The notes under the pieces are model-generated. The model ran no database searches. It had not been told where the DNA came from and was given only the letters and a program-made list of their open reading frames with translations. Source: Aquilonibacter sp963703325 (GTDB lineage: Bacteria; Vulcanimicrobiota; Vulcanimicrobiia; Vulcanimicrobiales; Vulcanimicrobiaceae). Taken from it: 64,000 nt of DNA. How positions within the stretch are numbered: position 1 is the first letter of the stretch; every line of letters begins with the position of its first letter. The stretch lies in NCBI GenBank assembly GCA_963703325.1, contig OY969805.1, positions 3,100,001 to 3,164,000 on the forward strand. The letters run 5' to 3'. The translations under genes and the position numbers were made by a program. Positions 34,329 through 43,725 of this stretch are shown piece by piece.

Positions 34329-35596
34329 TCGAGCTTCGCGATATCCGTACGATAGGAAAGGTCGCGCGTGCCGATGCGGTCGGCCAGCGCGTGCACCGCG
34401 TCATACGCGCGGGTGCGCGCCGCCGGCAAGTCTTCGCCGAGCGCGCTGACCGTCAGCACGCGACCACCGCTGCTGCGAACCGTTCCGCCGTCGAGTGAAC
34501 TCGCGCCCCAGAACGCTTGCACACCGTCGCCGAGCGCGACGTCGGGATTGAGTCCTTGCAGCGGCGTGCTGCTGCGCGGATAGTCCCGGCTCGCGAGCAC
34601 GACGCCGACGCAATGCTGCTCGGTCAGCGACGCCAAACTCAGATCCATCGCGCCGTCGGCGCACGATTTCAGCAATCCCGCAAAATCGCCGCTGATGCGC
34701 GGCATCAACACCTGCGTTTCGGGATCGCCGAACCGCGCGTTGAACTCGATCACCATCGGTCCGTCGTCCGTCCACATCAGTCCGCAGTAGAGCACGCCAA
34801 TATACACCTCGCTCTCGGCGAGCAATCCGCGCAGCACCGGCGCGAGAATGCGCTCGCGCACGGCATCGAAAAGATCCTCGGGAAATCCATGCGGCGGTGA
34901 ATACGCGCCCATGCCGCCCGTGTTCGGTCCGGTGTCGCCGTCGCCGGCTCGTTTGTAATCGCACGCCGCGGCGAGCGGGACCATCGCGCGGCCGTCGGCA
35001 AGCGCAAAGACGCTGACCTCGCGCCCTTGCAACCGTTCCTCGAGCAACACATCGGCGCCGCCACCCGGTATTTTGTTTTTGCCGTACCAGCCGCCGAGGA
35101 CCGCGCGCGCCTCATCCACGCTGTTGCACACGACGACGCCCTTGCCCGCGGCGAGACCGTCTGCCTTAACCACGACGCCGTTGCCTTGCCATCCGTCGAG
35201 CGCGGTAGTCGCGGCTTGCAACGAATGCACGACCTCGGCTCGCGCGGTCGGCACGCCGTGCCGCTGCATGAAGCGCTTGGAAAAGGTCTTGCTCGATTCG
35301 AGCCGTCCACTGGAGCGATTGGGCCCGAACACCAGCACGCCAGCATCGCGCAGCCGATCGCCGACGCCTGCGGCAATGGCCGATTCCGGCCCGAGCACGA
35401 CGAGGTCGATCTTCTCGGCTTGCACGCGTTCTAAGATGCCCTTGCCGTCGGTCGCCGCGATGTCCCAGTTCTTGCCGCGCGACGCGGTCCCGGCGTTGCC
35501 CGGTGCCGCAAAGAGCGCCTCGCACGACGCCGACTGCACGAGCCGCCACGACAGCGCGTCTTCCCGCGCGCCATTCCCTACGACGAGAATGCGCAT
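34325..35596 (-). CDS. purD: phosphoribosylamine-glycine ligase
   Basis: A 423-residue ATP-grasp enzyme making GAR from phosphoribosylamine, glycine and ATP. N-terminal MRILVVGNGAREDALSWRL (glycine-rich loop, here AREDAL where most have GREHAL), ATP-binding VVVKADGLAAGKGVVV, GGMGAYSPPHGFPEDL and the metal-binding VIEFNARFGDPETQ are in order. The start overlaps the stop of the DUF5694 gene by one base, and the stop overlaps the start of 33918, so it is part of a run of five overlapping genes from tpx to 33918. Confidence 0.94.
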   Translation of the reverse strand: MRILVVGNGAREDALSWRLVQSASCEALFAAPGNAGTASRGKNWDIAATDGKGILERVQAEKIDLVVLGPESAIAAGVGDRLRDAGVLVFGPNRSSGRLESSKTFSKRFMQRHGVPTARAEVVHSLQAATTALDGWQGNGVVVKADGLAAGKGVVVCNSVDEARAVLGGWYGKNKIPGGGADVLLEERLQGREVSVFALADGRAMVPLAAACDYKRAGDGDTGPNTGGMGAYSPPHGFPEDLFDAVRERILAPVLRGLLAESEVYIGVLYCGLMWTDDGPMVIEFNARFGDPETQVLMPRISGDFAGLLKSCADGAMDLSLASLTEQHCVGVVLASRDYPRSSTPLQGLNPDVALGDGVQAFWGASSLDGGTVRSSGGRVLTVSALGEDLPAARTRAYDAVHALADRIGTRDLSYRTDIAKLE

Positions 35597-36381
35597 CAGA
35601 GGTAATCCAGTGCATTGACGTACGTCATTCGCGGATCGAGGCGCACGAACTCGCGCAAAAGATATTCGTGGCCCTGACCCATCATCACCACGACGCGGTC
35701 GCCGGGGCGCACGACGCTAGCGATATTCGAGAAAATATCGACATTACGCGCGTACCAACTAGCCACGTACACCGCGCCGGCGTCGTCCGCATCGCGTCCC
35801 ATCCCGGCCATCACGCTGTACCATGAGGCGTTCGCCCGAATTGCCGCGTCGGTGTTCAGATACCGCAACAGATCCAAGTAGGTTCCATCTCGCTCAATCT
35901 GATCGCTGCGCGCGATGTACGCGTCGTGTACCGGGTCGGGGACGTCCGTGAAGTGCGCCTTCAAGAAGGCTAAGATGCGCTTGCCGCTCGGCGTCGTATC
36001 ATCCAGCCCAGGCCCATCGGCATCGATTGGATAGATCGTGCCATCGCCGGCGCGGGCCGCAAGTTTGAAGCCAAACTGGTAGATCTCGTTGGCCGGCAGC
36101 TTGAACTGTCCGGCGAGATACTGCCGATAGCGTTCGGCATACACGGGGTCGCCGAACGACCCCTCGATGAGCACCTTTGTGGGATGAAAGCGCGCCAGCC
36201 GTTCGACGACCGCGGCGATCTGCGCCTGGCGCTTAGGCGAAAGCGGACTATCTTCGAAGACGCTGTTGTGGACGTCGCGCCTCGCAACCAGATGCGCGAC
36301 GCCGAGCACCATGACCGTAGCCGTCGGAGCCGGTGGTGCGCTCGCGACCAGCGCCGCGAACATAATTGCGGCTATTCCCAT
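35596..36381 (-). CDS. DUF5694 domain protein, exported
   Basis: A 261-residue protein with an N-terminal hydrophobic leader (GIAAIMFAALVASAPPAPTA). The core begins VMVLGVAHLVARRDVHN and continues RFHPTKVLIEGSFGDPVYAERY and ends VVVMMGQGHEYLLREFVRLDP; GxAH and GQGH are two conserved His motifs of the TraB/EreA-like metallo fold, and the protein matches the DUF5694 layout. A hydrolase role is suspected. It lies between guaA (10-base overlap) and purD (1-base overlap), an unusual partner for purine genes. Confidence 0.78.
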   Translation of the reverse strand: MGIAAIMFAALVASAPPAPTATVMVLGVAHLVARRDVHNSVFEDSPLSPKRQAQIAAVVERLARFHPTKVLIEGSFGDPVYAERYRQYLAGQFKLPANEIYQFGFKLAARAGDGTIYPIDADGPGLDDTTPSGKRILAFLKAHFTDVPDPVHDAYIARSDQIERDGTYLDLLRYLNTDAAIRANASWYSVMAGMGRDADDAGAVYVASWYARNVDIFSNIASVVRPGDRVVVMMGQGHEYLLREFVRLDPRMTYVNALDYL

Positions 36382-37916
36382 TCGACGGTGGCCGGCGGCT
36401 TGGATGTGATGTCGTAGGCGACACGGTTGACGCCTTGCACTTCGTTGACGATGCGACTCGAAATGCGTTCGAGCAACTCGTGCGGCAAACGAGCCCAGTC
36501 GGCGGTCATGCCGTCTTCGCTCGTAATGGCACGTACGGCAACCAGATTTGCATAGGTTCGCCCATCGCCCATCACGCCGACGCTGCGCACCGGCGTCAGC
36601 ACCGCGAAGTACTGCCAGGGATGCGGCTCGAGACCTTTGGCACCGTCGATCTCCTCACGCACGATCGCATCCGCGTCGCGAACGATGTCCAAACGCTCCG
36701 GCGTGACGTCGCCGATAATACGCACGGCGAGCCCCGGGCCCGGAAACGGCTGACGCTGCACGATGTGCTCGGGCAAGCCGAGCACGCGTCCGAGCGCGCG
36801 CACTTCGTCCTTGAAGAGCGCGCGTAGCGGCTCGATCAGCGAGAACTGCATCTTCTCGGGCAATCCGCCGACGTTGTGATGCGACTTAATCTTGTGTCCC
36901 GCTTTACTGTCCGGCGTTTTGGACTCGATGACGTCGGGATAGAGGGTGCCCTGGACGAGATACTTGACGCCCGGAAGCTTCGCCGCTTCTTCTTCGAAGA
37001 CGGCGATGAACTCGTGACCGATGATGATCCGCTTGCGCTCGGGGTCCTCGACGCCGCCGAGCTTGCTCAAGAATCGCTCGCGCGCATCCACCGCAATGAC
37101 CGAGAGGTGCATGACGTCGCGAAACGCGGCGAGGACGGCGGGGGCTTCGCCCTTGCGCAGCAGTCCGTGATCGACGAAGACGCAGGTCAGTTGCTCGCCG
37201 ATCGCACGCGAGACCAGCGTCGCGGCAACAGCGGAGTCGACGCCGCCGGAAAGCGCGCAAATGACTTTATCGCTGCCGACTTGCGCGCGAATATCCGCGA
37301 TCGCCCGGTCGACGAACGACTCCATCTTCCAATCGTCCGCCAACCCGGCGATACGATGCAGAAAGTTGGCCAGAACTTTCGTCCCGGCTTGGGTGTGGAC
37401 GACCTCGGGGTGAAACTGCACGCCGTAGATCTTGCGCGCAGCGTCACCGATCGCGGCAACGTTGCAGCGCGGCGTCGATCCGAGCGCGACGAATCCGCTC
37501 GGCAGCTCGACGACCGAGTCGCCGTGCGACATCCAGACGCGCGACTGCTCGGGCACGTCGTGCCAGAATGGCGAGTCGCGATGCTCCGTCGTCAACGTCG
37601 CCGGACCGTACTCGGCGTGATCGAGTTTGACCAGTTTTGCGTCGAGACGGCGCGCCAGCAATTGCATCCCGTAGCAGATGCCCAGGATGGGCAAGCCGCT
37701 GCGAAGGATGTGCGGATCCAAATCGGGGGCACCGGGCACGAGCGTGCTCTCGGGTCCGCCGGAGAGAATGATTGCGACGGGATTGCGCGACGCAACCGCG
37801 GACCAGGTTACGTCGTACGGCACGATCTCGCAGTAGACGCCAAGTTCACGCGTTCGGCGCGCAATCAGTTGACTGTATTGCGCGCCGAAATCGAGGATGA
37901 AAACCGTGGGGGGCAA
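36372..37916 (-). CDS. guaA: GMP synthase (glutamine-hydrolysing)
   Basis: A 514-residue two-part enzyme that aminates XMP to GMP. The class I amidotransferase domain (VFILDFGAQYSQLIARR; nucleophile in PILGICYGMQLLA; HPEVVHT) is followed by the ATP-PPase domain with VICALSGGVDSAVAATLV and a dimerisation domain ending ITSKPPATVEWE. TTG start at 37916, 11 bases after the tpx stop; a TAGACA hexamer lies 8 bases upstream. It overlaps the DUF5694 gene by 10 bases. Confidence 0.95.
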   Translation of the reverse strand: MPPTVFILDFGAQYSQLIARRTRELGVYCEIVPYDVTWSAVASRNPVAIILSGGPESTLVPGAPDLDPHILRSGLPILGICYGMQLLARRLDAKLVKLDHAEYGPATLTTEHRDSPFWHDVPEQSRVWMSHGDSVVELPSGFVALGSTPRCNVAAIGDAARKIYGVQFHPEVVHTQAGTKVLANFLHRIAGLADDWKMESFVDRAIADIRAQVGSDKVICALSGGVDSAVAATLVSRAIGEQLTCVFVDHGLLRKGEAPAVLAAFRDVMHLSVIAVDARERFLSKLGGVEDPERKRIIIGHEFIAVFEEEAAKLPGVKYLVQGTLYPDVIESKTPDSKAGHKIKSHHNVGGLPEKMQFSLIEPLRALFKDEVRALGRVLGLPEHIVQRQPFPGPGLAVRIIGDVTPERLDIVRDADAIVREEIDGAKGLEPHPWQYFAVLTPVRSVGVMGDGRTYANLVAVRAITSEDGMTADWARLPHELLERISSRIVNEVQGVNRVAYDITSKPPATVEWE

Positions 37917-37927
37917 GCGCGCTTTGT

Positions 37928-38464
37928 CTATTTTGCGGCGGCTTGAGCGGCGGCGATGACGGCGTCGTACTGCGGCTCGTGGCTGATGTCGGGAACCATC
38001 TCGACGTATTTGAGCTTTTTGTCCTTGCCGATGATGAAGACCGATCGCATCAGCAAGCCGTTCTCTTTGATCCGCACGCCGTAGTCGTAGCCGAAACTAT
38101 GATCGCGGTAGTCGGAAAGGTTCTCGAGCGTCACGCCTTCCGCACCGCACCAGCGAACCATCGCAAACGGCAGGTCCATGCTGACGATGTACGGCTTGAC
38201 GCCCTCGGGCAGCTCGCCCAGGCGTTTGTTGAAGGTGCGCGACTCGATCGCACACGTCGGTGTATCGAGCGATGGCACGACGATCAGCAATGCCGCGCGC
38301 TTGCCGTGATCGGTGAGGTCATCGAGCGTGACGACCGCCATCTTGGCCGTGGTGAGATGTACTTCGGGCGCTGTATCGCCCACTTTGAGCTCGGGCCCGA
38401 GCAGCGTGAGCGGGTTGCCGCGCGCCGTCACGACACCAGTGCGTTCCATCGTTTGCGTTGCCAT
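37928..38464 (-). CDS. tpx: thiol peroxidase (atypical 2-Cys peroxiredoxin)
   Basis: A 178-residue peroxidase that reduces peroxides with electrons from thioredoxin. The peroxidatic Cys is in PSLDTPTCAIESRTFNKRLG and the resolving Cys in MVRWCGAEGVTL, with the RSVFIIGKDKKLKYVEMV strand. The ATG at 38464 is preferred over a GTG at 38470 because a GGAGG site lies 5 bases upstream. It precedes guaA and the DUF5694-purD run on the same strand, so the redox enzyme and purine genes are co-transcribed. Confidence 0.94.
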   Translation of the reverse strand: MATQTMERTGVVTARGNPLTLLGPELKVGDTAPEVHLTTAKMAVVTLDDLTDHGKRAALLIVVPSLDTPTCAIESRTFNKRLGELPEGVKPYIVSMDLPFAMVRWCGAEGVTLENLSDYRDHSFGYDYGVRIKENGLLMRSVFIIGKDKKLKYVEMVPDISHEPQYDAVIAAAQAAAK

Positions 38465-38527
38465 AGTCACCTCCGAAGGCGGTGCGTTTTCGCACCCTGC
38501 GAGGAAAATCCCACCATGCTCAGGCGC

Positions 38528-40531
38528 TTACAGCCAGCGCTTGAGCCAGTCGGCCACGGTCTCGTGCCATTGCAGTGAGTCTTGTGGTTTGAGCACCCAG
38601 TGATTTTCATTTGGAAACGTGAGAAATTCACTGGGAATGCCCTTGCGCTGAAGGGCAGTGAACGCCCCGATGCCCTGTTCGATTGGGATCCGAAAGTCTT
38701 GCGAGCTGTGGATGACCAGCATCGGGACTCTCCAATCGGCCACGTGGTCGATCGGATTGAAACGCTCGTAATTCTCGGGATGATCCCACGGCGTGCCGCC
38801 GTTTTCCCATTCGGTGAACCACAACTCTTCGGTTGAATATCCCATCATGCGATTATCAAAGACGCCATCATGCACGACCAGACATTTCCAGGGTTGGTTC
38901 CAATTGCCGGCGATCCAGTCGATCATGTAGCCGCCGTAGGACGCGCCCAGCGCGCACGCGCGGTCGCCGTTGAGAAACGGAAACTGTGTCAGCGCCGCGC
39001 TCCAGCCTTTTTGGAGATCTTCGAGCGGACGATCGCCCCAATGCTGGCTAATAGCGTCCGTGAACGCTTGGCCGTACCCGGTTGAACCGTGGAAGTCGAC
39101 GGTGACGACGGCGTACCCGAGGCCCGCGTAAAACTGCGGGTTCCAGCGATAGCTCCATCCGTCGGTCCAACTGCCTTGCGGTCCGCCGTGAATGAGAAAC
39201 GTGACCGGATACTTCTTGCCGGCCTGATAGCCGTACGGTTTGGTGACGCGGCCGTACACGGTGTCGCCGTTCCAGCCGGCAAAGGTGAAGCTCTGCGACG
39301 GCGAGAGCGCGACATCGCGAAGTTTGGCCGCATCGACGTGCGTCAGTTGCGTCGTCACGCCATCGCGCAAGACAAAGAGCTGCGCGGGACTGACGAGCGA
39401 TGAAAGCGCAAAGGCGATCGCGTTCGGACCGACGCTAAAGCTCGCTACATCGCCGCTCTGCGTCAGGGCTTTGACCGTGCCGCTCGCAACGTCCACGGCG
39501 AAGAGTTTGTGCGCCTGGACGTCGTCGGCGGTCGTATACACCGACCGTCCGTCGGTTGACCACGCGAGGTTGCCGGCAGAGCGATCCCACGCCGGGTCGA
39601 TTTCGCGCGTGGTGCCGCTGCGCAGGTCGCGCACCATGATCCCAAAGCGATCCGACTCAAAGCCCGGGCGTTTCTGCGCGACGTAGGCGAGCTTCATGCC
39701 ATCGGGTGAAAACACCGGACCGCCGTCCCACGCGGGGTTTGCTGCCGTGATGTCGCGCGGAGCGCTGCCGCCGTCGATCGGTACCTGATAGAGATCGAAA
39801 TTCGTACTCCACGGCTCACTCTTGCCGGCAAGGCGCGCGGAGAAAACGACGCTGCGCCCGTCGGGCGAGATCGCGAAGTCCTCGTCGCCGCCAAACGGCT
39901 TCGACGAGGAATCGCCGTCGAACGAACCCATGAGCGAGACCGGGGCACCGGTGACGGCATTGCCGTTGAGCGCAAGGGCAAAGAGGTGATTTCGCGTTCC
40001 ATCGGCCCACGTGTCCCAGTGCCGGATGAAGAGACGCGTATAGAGCGTTCCGGTGGCCTTGCTCGCGGCGGTCGCCGCTTTTCGGCTGACCGTACACGCA
40101 AGCGTTGGGCAGTCGGGGAAGACCGCGAGCGCGACGACGATGTGCCCACCGTCCGGCGAAATGCGGTAGGCTTGCACGTCAAGCGGCAGATGCGTGACCT
40201 GCACGAGGTGCGCCCCGATGCGGTCCGTCCGCCAGATCTGCTCCGTACCGGAGCGATGCGACAGGAAGTAGATCGCACCACCGGTAGGCGACCAGCGCGG
40301 ACCCGAAGCATCGGAAGTCAGACGGGCCGTTGGCGCGCCTGGAATCGTTCGAATTATCCAGAGGCTATGCGACACGACATACACGATCGCGCCGCCGTTC
40401 GGAGCCAGTTGCGGGTCGGAGAGACGATCGAGCGAAACGAGATCGCGCGCCGTGAAAGGCCGCGCAGCCACAAGTGTCGTGAACGCCAAGCATGCCGCGG
40501 CGATGCACTGGATACAGTGTCGCAAAGTCAT
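38528..40531 (-). CDS. S9 family peptidase (acylaminoacyl-peptidase/DPP-like), exported
   Basis: A 667-residue protein with a signal peptide (HCIQCIAAACLAFTTLVAARPF), a TolB/WD-like beta-propeller (repeats such as LSDPQLAPNGGAIVYVVS, RISPDGGHIVVAL, FSPDGMKLAYVAQKR), and a C-terminal alpha/beta hydrolase. The nucleophile is in ACALGASYGGYMIDWIAG, the Asp in MLVIHSSQDFRI and the His in FPNENHWVL. Oligopeptidase activity outside the cytoplasm is expected. It is separated from the zinc-ribbon gene by a hairpin terminator. Confidence 0.93.
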   Translation of the reverse strand: MTLRHCIQCIAAACLAFTTLVAARPFTARDLVSLDRLSDPQLAPNGGAIVYVVSHSLWIIRTIPGAPTARLTSDASGPRWSPTGGAIYFLSHRSGTEQIWRTDRIGAHLVQVTHLPLDVQAYRISPDGGHIVVALAVFPDCPTLACTVSRKAATAASKATGTLYTRLFIRHWDTWADGTRNHLFALALNGNAVTGAPVSLMGSFDGDSSSKPFGGDEDFAISPDGRSVVFSARLAGKSEPWSTNFDLYQVPIDGGSAPRDITAANPAWDGGPVFSPDGMKLAYVAQKRPGFESDRFGIMVRDLRSGTTREIDPAWDRSAGNLAWSTDGRSVYTTADDVQAHKLFAVDVASGTVKALTQSGDVASFSVGPNAIAFALSSLVSPAQLFVLRDGVTTQLTHVDAAKLRDVALSPSQSFTFAGWNGDTVYGRVTKPYGYQAGKKYPVTFLIHGGPQGSWTDGWSYRWNPQFYAGLGYAVVTVDFHGSTGYGQAFTDAISQHWGDRPLEDLQKGWSAALTQFPFLNGDRACALGASYGGYMIDWIAGNWNQPWKCLVVHDGVFDNRMMGYSTEELWFTEWENGGTPWDHPENYERFNPIDHVADWRVPMLVIHSSQDFRIPIEQGIGAFTALQRKGIPSEFLTFPNENHWVLKPQDSLQWHETVADWLKRWL

Positions 40532-40572
40532 GCCGCGGTTTTAAGCGAATGCTGGTGCTGCTCCCGCAATAG

Positions 40573-40613
40573 CAAAAAGAGCCCGCACGTACGTGCGAGC
40601 CCTTTTTTATTTG
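40573..40613. terminator. bidirectional intrinsic terminator-like hairpin
   Basis: GAGCCCGCAC (40580-40589) and GTGCGAGCCC (40593-40602) form an imperfect stem with two mismatches, flanked by AAAAAG on the left and TTTTTTATTT on the right. It lies between the zinc-ribbon gene (40627, minus strand) and the S9 peptidase start. Confidence 0.75.
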
Positions 40614-40626
40614 CGTTCTTAAGCGC

Positions 40627-40953
40627 TTAGCGGTACGACGGACGCGATTGGAAGCAATCGCGGCAATAGACCGGTTTGTCGCCACGCGGTTGGAACGGCA
40701 CTTCGGCCACGCCGCCGCATTGGCTGCACGTCGCGCGGAACATTTCCCGCTGACCGCCGCCGCCGCCGCCGCCGCCACCGGTACGACCCGCACCGCCACG
40801 GCCACCGCCGGCCGCCTTACGGGCAGCGCGACAGTCGGGGCAACGGTTGGGTTTGTTGGCAAAGCCCTTCATGGCGAAGAACTCTTGCTCGCCGGCCGAA
40901 AACGTGAACTGACGCGAACAATCAACGCAGTTCAGATACTCATCTTGATACAT
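40627..40953 (-). CDS. zinc-ribbon protein (two CxxC ribbons), paralogue A
   Basis: A 108-residue protein with one zinc ribbon at the N-terminus (CVDCSRQFTFSAGEQEFFAMKGFANKPNRCPDCRAARK), a glycine-rich linker (about residues 47-66) and a second ribbon (FRATCSQCGGVAEVPFQPRGDKPVYCRDCF). The first resembles the probable zinc-ribbon family (zf-trcl), the second the CxxC-x-CxxC type found fused to it. Nucleic-acid or protein binding is likely. A shorter paralogue lies at 58058. It ends in a run that precedes the terminator. Confidence 0.82.
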   Translation of the reverse strand: MYQDEYLNCVDCSRQFTFSAGEQEFFAMKGFANKPNRCPDCRAARKAAGGGRGGAGRTGGGGGGGGGQREMFRATCSQCGGVAEVPFQPRGDKPVYCRDCFQSRPSYR

Positions 40954-41131
40954 GGGTTAACGAGGACTCCTCGGATTTACGTAGGTGTATGTTCTCGGAA
41001 TCGACTCGTTTAGCCCAATCAATGGGAACCAGACCGCGAAACCTAGACGACTCAGCCTACCATGTCCAGCCCAAAACCACAACCGGGCCTGCGGCAAGTG
41101 TCGCAGCAGCCGACCGAGAAGAGCCCGAGCA

Positions 41132-41596
41132 ATGGAAGCACACGATCGGCTCACTACCGGCGAGCTATTGGCCTTGCTCGAGATCCCGACCGATGGCCGA
41201 GTCCTGAGCTTCGGCTCGTCAAGTGCGATTTATGCCCTGGAAATTGCGGCGGCCCGCCCCGACGTCCTCATCGTCGTCTGTGATACGGAAGGGTCCACGA
41301 CCACCGAGGTGGCCGATCGGGCCTTGGCCGAGCACCTTGAAAACCTGGTGGTGGGCGATACCCCAGCAGGTCCTTTGGTCGACCGCGCACTCTGCATCGA
41401 CGGGTTGGGCAAGATCGAGCCGCTGCATCTCGTCCACATTCGCACGGCGATGCTTCCGGGCGGCTACGCTGTCTTTGTCGAACCGACGGCACCCGAGGCG
41501 CAGCCGCTCACCGAGAAACTGCAGGCCGCGGGCTACGCCATCGCTGACGCGCTTGATAATGCATTAGCCGGTTCAACGGTTATCCGCGCGCGCTAA
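41132..41596 (+). CDS. methyltransferase-like (Rossmann fold) protein
   Basis: A 154-residue protein. The ATG at 41132 (MEAHDRLTTGELLALLEI) is preferred to upstream codons. Its fold suggests a class I methyltransferase: strand one DGRVLSFGSSSAIYALEIAAA in place of the usual GxGxG, IVVCDTEG as strand two, and GGYAVFVEP as strand five. The glycine loop is GSSSA and the usual acidic residue is Asp in CDTEG. It could bind SAM weakly or not at all. Convergent with the PurP-like gene, with 1 base between. Confidence 0.55.
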   Translation: MEAHDRLTTGELLALLEIPTDGRVLSFGSSSAIYALEIAAARPDVLIVVCDTEGSTTTEVADRALAEHLENLVVGDTPAGPLVDRALCIDGLGKIEPLHLVHIRTAMLPGGYAVFVEPTAPEAQPLTEKLQAAGYAIADALDNALAGSTVIRAR

Positions 41597-41597
41597 C

Positions 41598-42728
41598 TCA
41601 AGTCAGTATTTCTTTCAAGCGACTCGCATCACGGGCCATCACCAGTTCCATCGCAATGCGCTCGCCGACCGATACGTCGCGTCCCCAGCGGTAGGCCGAA
41701 TACGGCGTATAGCGCGTGCCCGGCGAGCCTGGAATGCGCAGCGAGACGTCGTAGCACACGAACGCTTTTGGCGGACCCGCCACGATGATGCATTGCAGCG
41801 CGAAGGGTCCGATCACACCCGGCGCATTCGCGTCGCGGGCGGCGGCGACGAACCGTTCGCCCATCTCGAACGCCTTTTCGAGCATCGATTCGGTTAATGT
41901 GGCCGCGATGTGTCCCGCTTCTTCCAGCCGCATCGGCACTGCGCGCAACGCATCGAAAACGGCGGGCGGCACGTTGCGAAAACCTTCGAGATTGGTCTGG
42001 CGGCGCGTATCGGTACCCATCAGTTCGAGTTCGACTAGGATCGGCGAATAGAAAAAATTGAGGTTAATCGATGGTCCGAGCAGATACTCCTCGATGACCG
42101 CATTGCGCAACCCGTCCTTGGTGAGCATGCCGTCGCGTATCAGTCGTTCGCTCGTTTCGCGGTACTCCTGCGGCGAGGAGACGAGAAAGAACGCGCGTTC
42201 GAAGCTGACCTTCGCGTGGGGCGCCTTGACCATCACTAGCCGGTCGATCTCGTCGGGCGACGCAAATTGTTGCGGATAGCGGATCCCGGCGCGCTCGAGC
42301 AGCGCATATTGGTTGGCCGCCTCGTCGCGTTCCTCGGCGCGCAGCAGATAGCGGTTCCCGAAAAACGGCACGCGCATCCCGCGCTCGATCTCGTCGTAAC
42401 TGAATTTCTGATGGAGGTAGACTTCGAACGAGCGATTGGCCACGAAGATCGCGTTGCGCGCGAGCAACTTCGCCTGCACGCCGGTGTCGAGCAGATCGGT
42501 AAATGCTGCTAACTCCAGCGTTTCGTCGACGCAGCCGCGCGGCACCGGGGTCTCGCGCCGGCGGTAATGCTCGGTGTAGGTCCGTTCGCGCCCCTTCGCC
42601 GTGATGACGAGATTCGCAAGGCCCTGCGCGCGCGCGCCGTACGCCACCTCGAGCGCCGAATGGCTGCCGATCGAGGTGAGGGTCAGGCGCGAACGGTCGT
42701 ACGTTTTCAGGACGCCGGCGATATCCAC
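41598..42728 (-). CDS. PurP-like ATP-grasp protein (formate-AICAR ligase family), divergent copy
   Basis: A roughly 376-residue homologue of archaeal-type PurP, the enzyme that formylates AICAR with formate and ATP. Seen: LTSIGSHSALEVAYGARAQGL at the start, the ATP-grasp body RMRVPFFGNRYLLRAEE and NLNFFYSPILVELELMGTDTRRQ, and the DUF1297-type C-terminal domain (SLRIPGSPGTRYTPYSAY). The glycine-rich ATP loop of the other copy (VKLYGAGGGKGY) is here VKAPHAKVSFERAFF, so a changed nucleotide site or role is likely. The GTG at 42728 lies 11 bases after cydB; an ATG at 42779 would overlap cydB. Directly downstream of cydAB. Confidence 0.82.
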   Translation of the reverse strand: MDIAGVLKTYDRSRLTLTSIGSHSALEVAYGARAQGLANLVITAKGRERTYTEHYRRRETPVPRGCVDETLELAAFTDLLDTGVQAKLLARNAIFVANRSFEVYLHQKFSYDEIERGMRVPFFGNRYLLRAEERDEAANQYALLERAGIRYPQQFASPDEIDRLVMVKAPHAKVSFERAFFLVSSPQEYRETSERLIRDGMLTKDGLRNAVIEEYLLGPSINLNFFYSPILVELELMGTDTRRQTNLEGFRNVPPAVFDALRAVPMRLEEAGHIAATLTESMLEKAFEMGERFVAAARDANAPGVIGPFALQCIIVAGPPKAFVCYDVSLRIPGSPGTRYTPYSAYRWGRDVSVGERIAMELVMARDASRLKEILT

Positions 42729-42738
42729 GAGGCGCGGG

Positions 42739-43725
42739 TTAATCTTCGATGACGACTTTTCCCGCCATTTGCCGCGCAACCAGCACGCTGTAGATGATCA
42801 CCACGACGAGTCCGACGATCACCACGGTCAGAGCGCTCGCGAGTGCAACCGGCGAGGGCGACGCGTCAAAGATCGAAATACCGCCCGGTCGCGGCGGAAG
42901 GCTCGGGATCAGATAGGGATACATCGTGACGGCCGCCTGCAGCAGCAGCGACGCGAGAAAGAGCGACGACGCGATGAATGCGCTGCGCTCGCGTCCGTTT
43001 ATCGACAAGAACAACAATGCGCCGAGCGCAGCGAGTGTCAACACCGGAATAACGTCGATCCATGAAAGTCCGATGCCACGTTGGGCAAGCGTCGCCGCCG
43101 TGACCGCGAGGTACAACACCAAAACGGCGGGCCATAGACGCGAGACGAGCCGGCGAGCGCGATCGACGAACGGCCCGTCCGTGCGCATGACCAAAAATGT
43201 CGTCCCGTGGAGCGCAAGGGCTACAACCGCTAGGATACCGACGAGCACGGAATACGGATTGAGCAGTTCGTCGAAGGTTCCGCTGAAATATCCCTGCGGA
43301 CCGAACGGCACACCGCGTAACAGATTACCGAGCGCCACGCCAAAGAGCAGAATCAACAGCACGCTTGATGCGCAAAAGCACGTGTCCCAGAACTGGTGCC
43401 AGATTGCGCTCGGGAAGTGCGAGCGCAATTCCATCGCAATGCCGCGAAACATCAACAGCCAAAGCACGACGATGAAGGGCAGGTAGAATCCCGAGAATGC
43501 CGATGCGTAGGCTTGCGGGAAGAGCGCAAAGAGTGCGCCGCCGGCGGCAATCAGCCACACTTCGTTGCCGTTCCAGAACGGACCGATGCTGCCCATCGAG
43601 CCTTCGCGCTCCCGATCGGTGCGCGCGACGAGCGGCGTGACCGCTGCAACACCAAGGTCGTAGCCGTCGAGCAAGACGTAGACGGTCAACATGAACGCGA
43701 TAACGACAAACGCAACGACACTCAT
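42739..43725 (-). CDS. cydB: cytochrome bd-type quinol oxidase subunit II
   Basis: A 328-residue membrane protein with about eight helices. It begins with the family block LTVYVLLDGYDLGVAAVTPLVARTDRERE and has SIGPFWNGNEVWLIAAGGALFALFPQAYA and the helix-rich centre. CydB holds the subunit interface and the structural part of the oxidase, which reduces oxygen with quinol at high affinity. The start overlaps the cydA stop (ATGA). It is followed by the divergent PurP gene. Confidence 0.93.
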   Translation of the reverse strand: MSVVAFVVIAFMLTVYVLLDGYDLGVAAVTPLVARTDREREGSMGSIGPFWNGNEVWLIAAGGALFALFPQAYASAFSGFYLPFIVVLWLLMFRGIAMELRSHFPSAIWHQFWDTCFCASSVLLILLFGVALGNLLRGVPFGPQGYFSGTFDELLNPYSVLVGILAVVALALHGTTFLVMRTDGPFVDRARRLVSRLWPAVLVLYLAVTAATLAQRGIGLSWIDVIPVLTLAALGALLFLSINGRERSAFIASSLFLASLLLQAAVTMYPYLIPSLPPRPGGISIFDASPSPVALASALTVVIVGLVVVIIYSVLVARQMAGKVVIED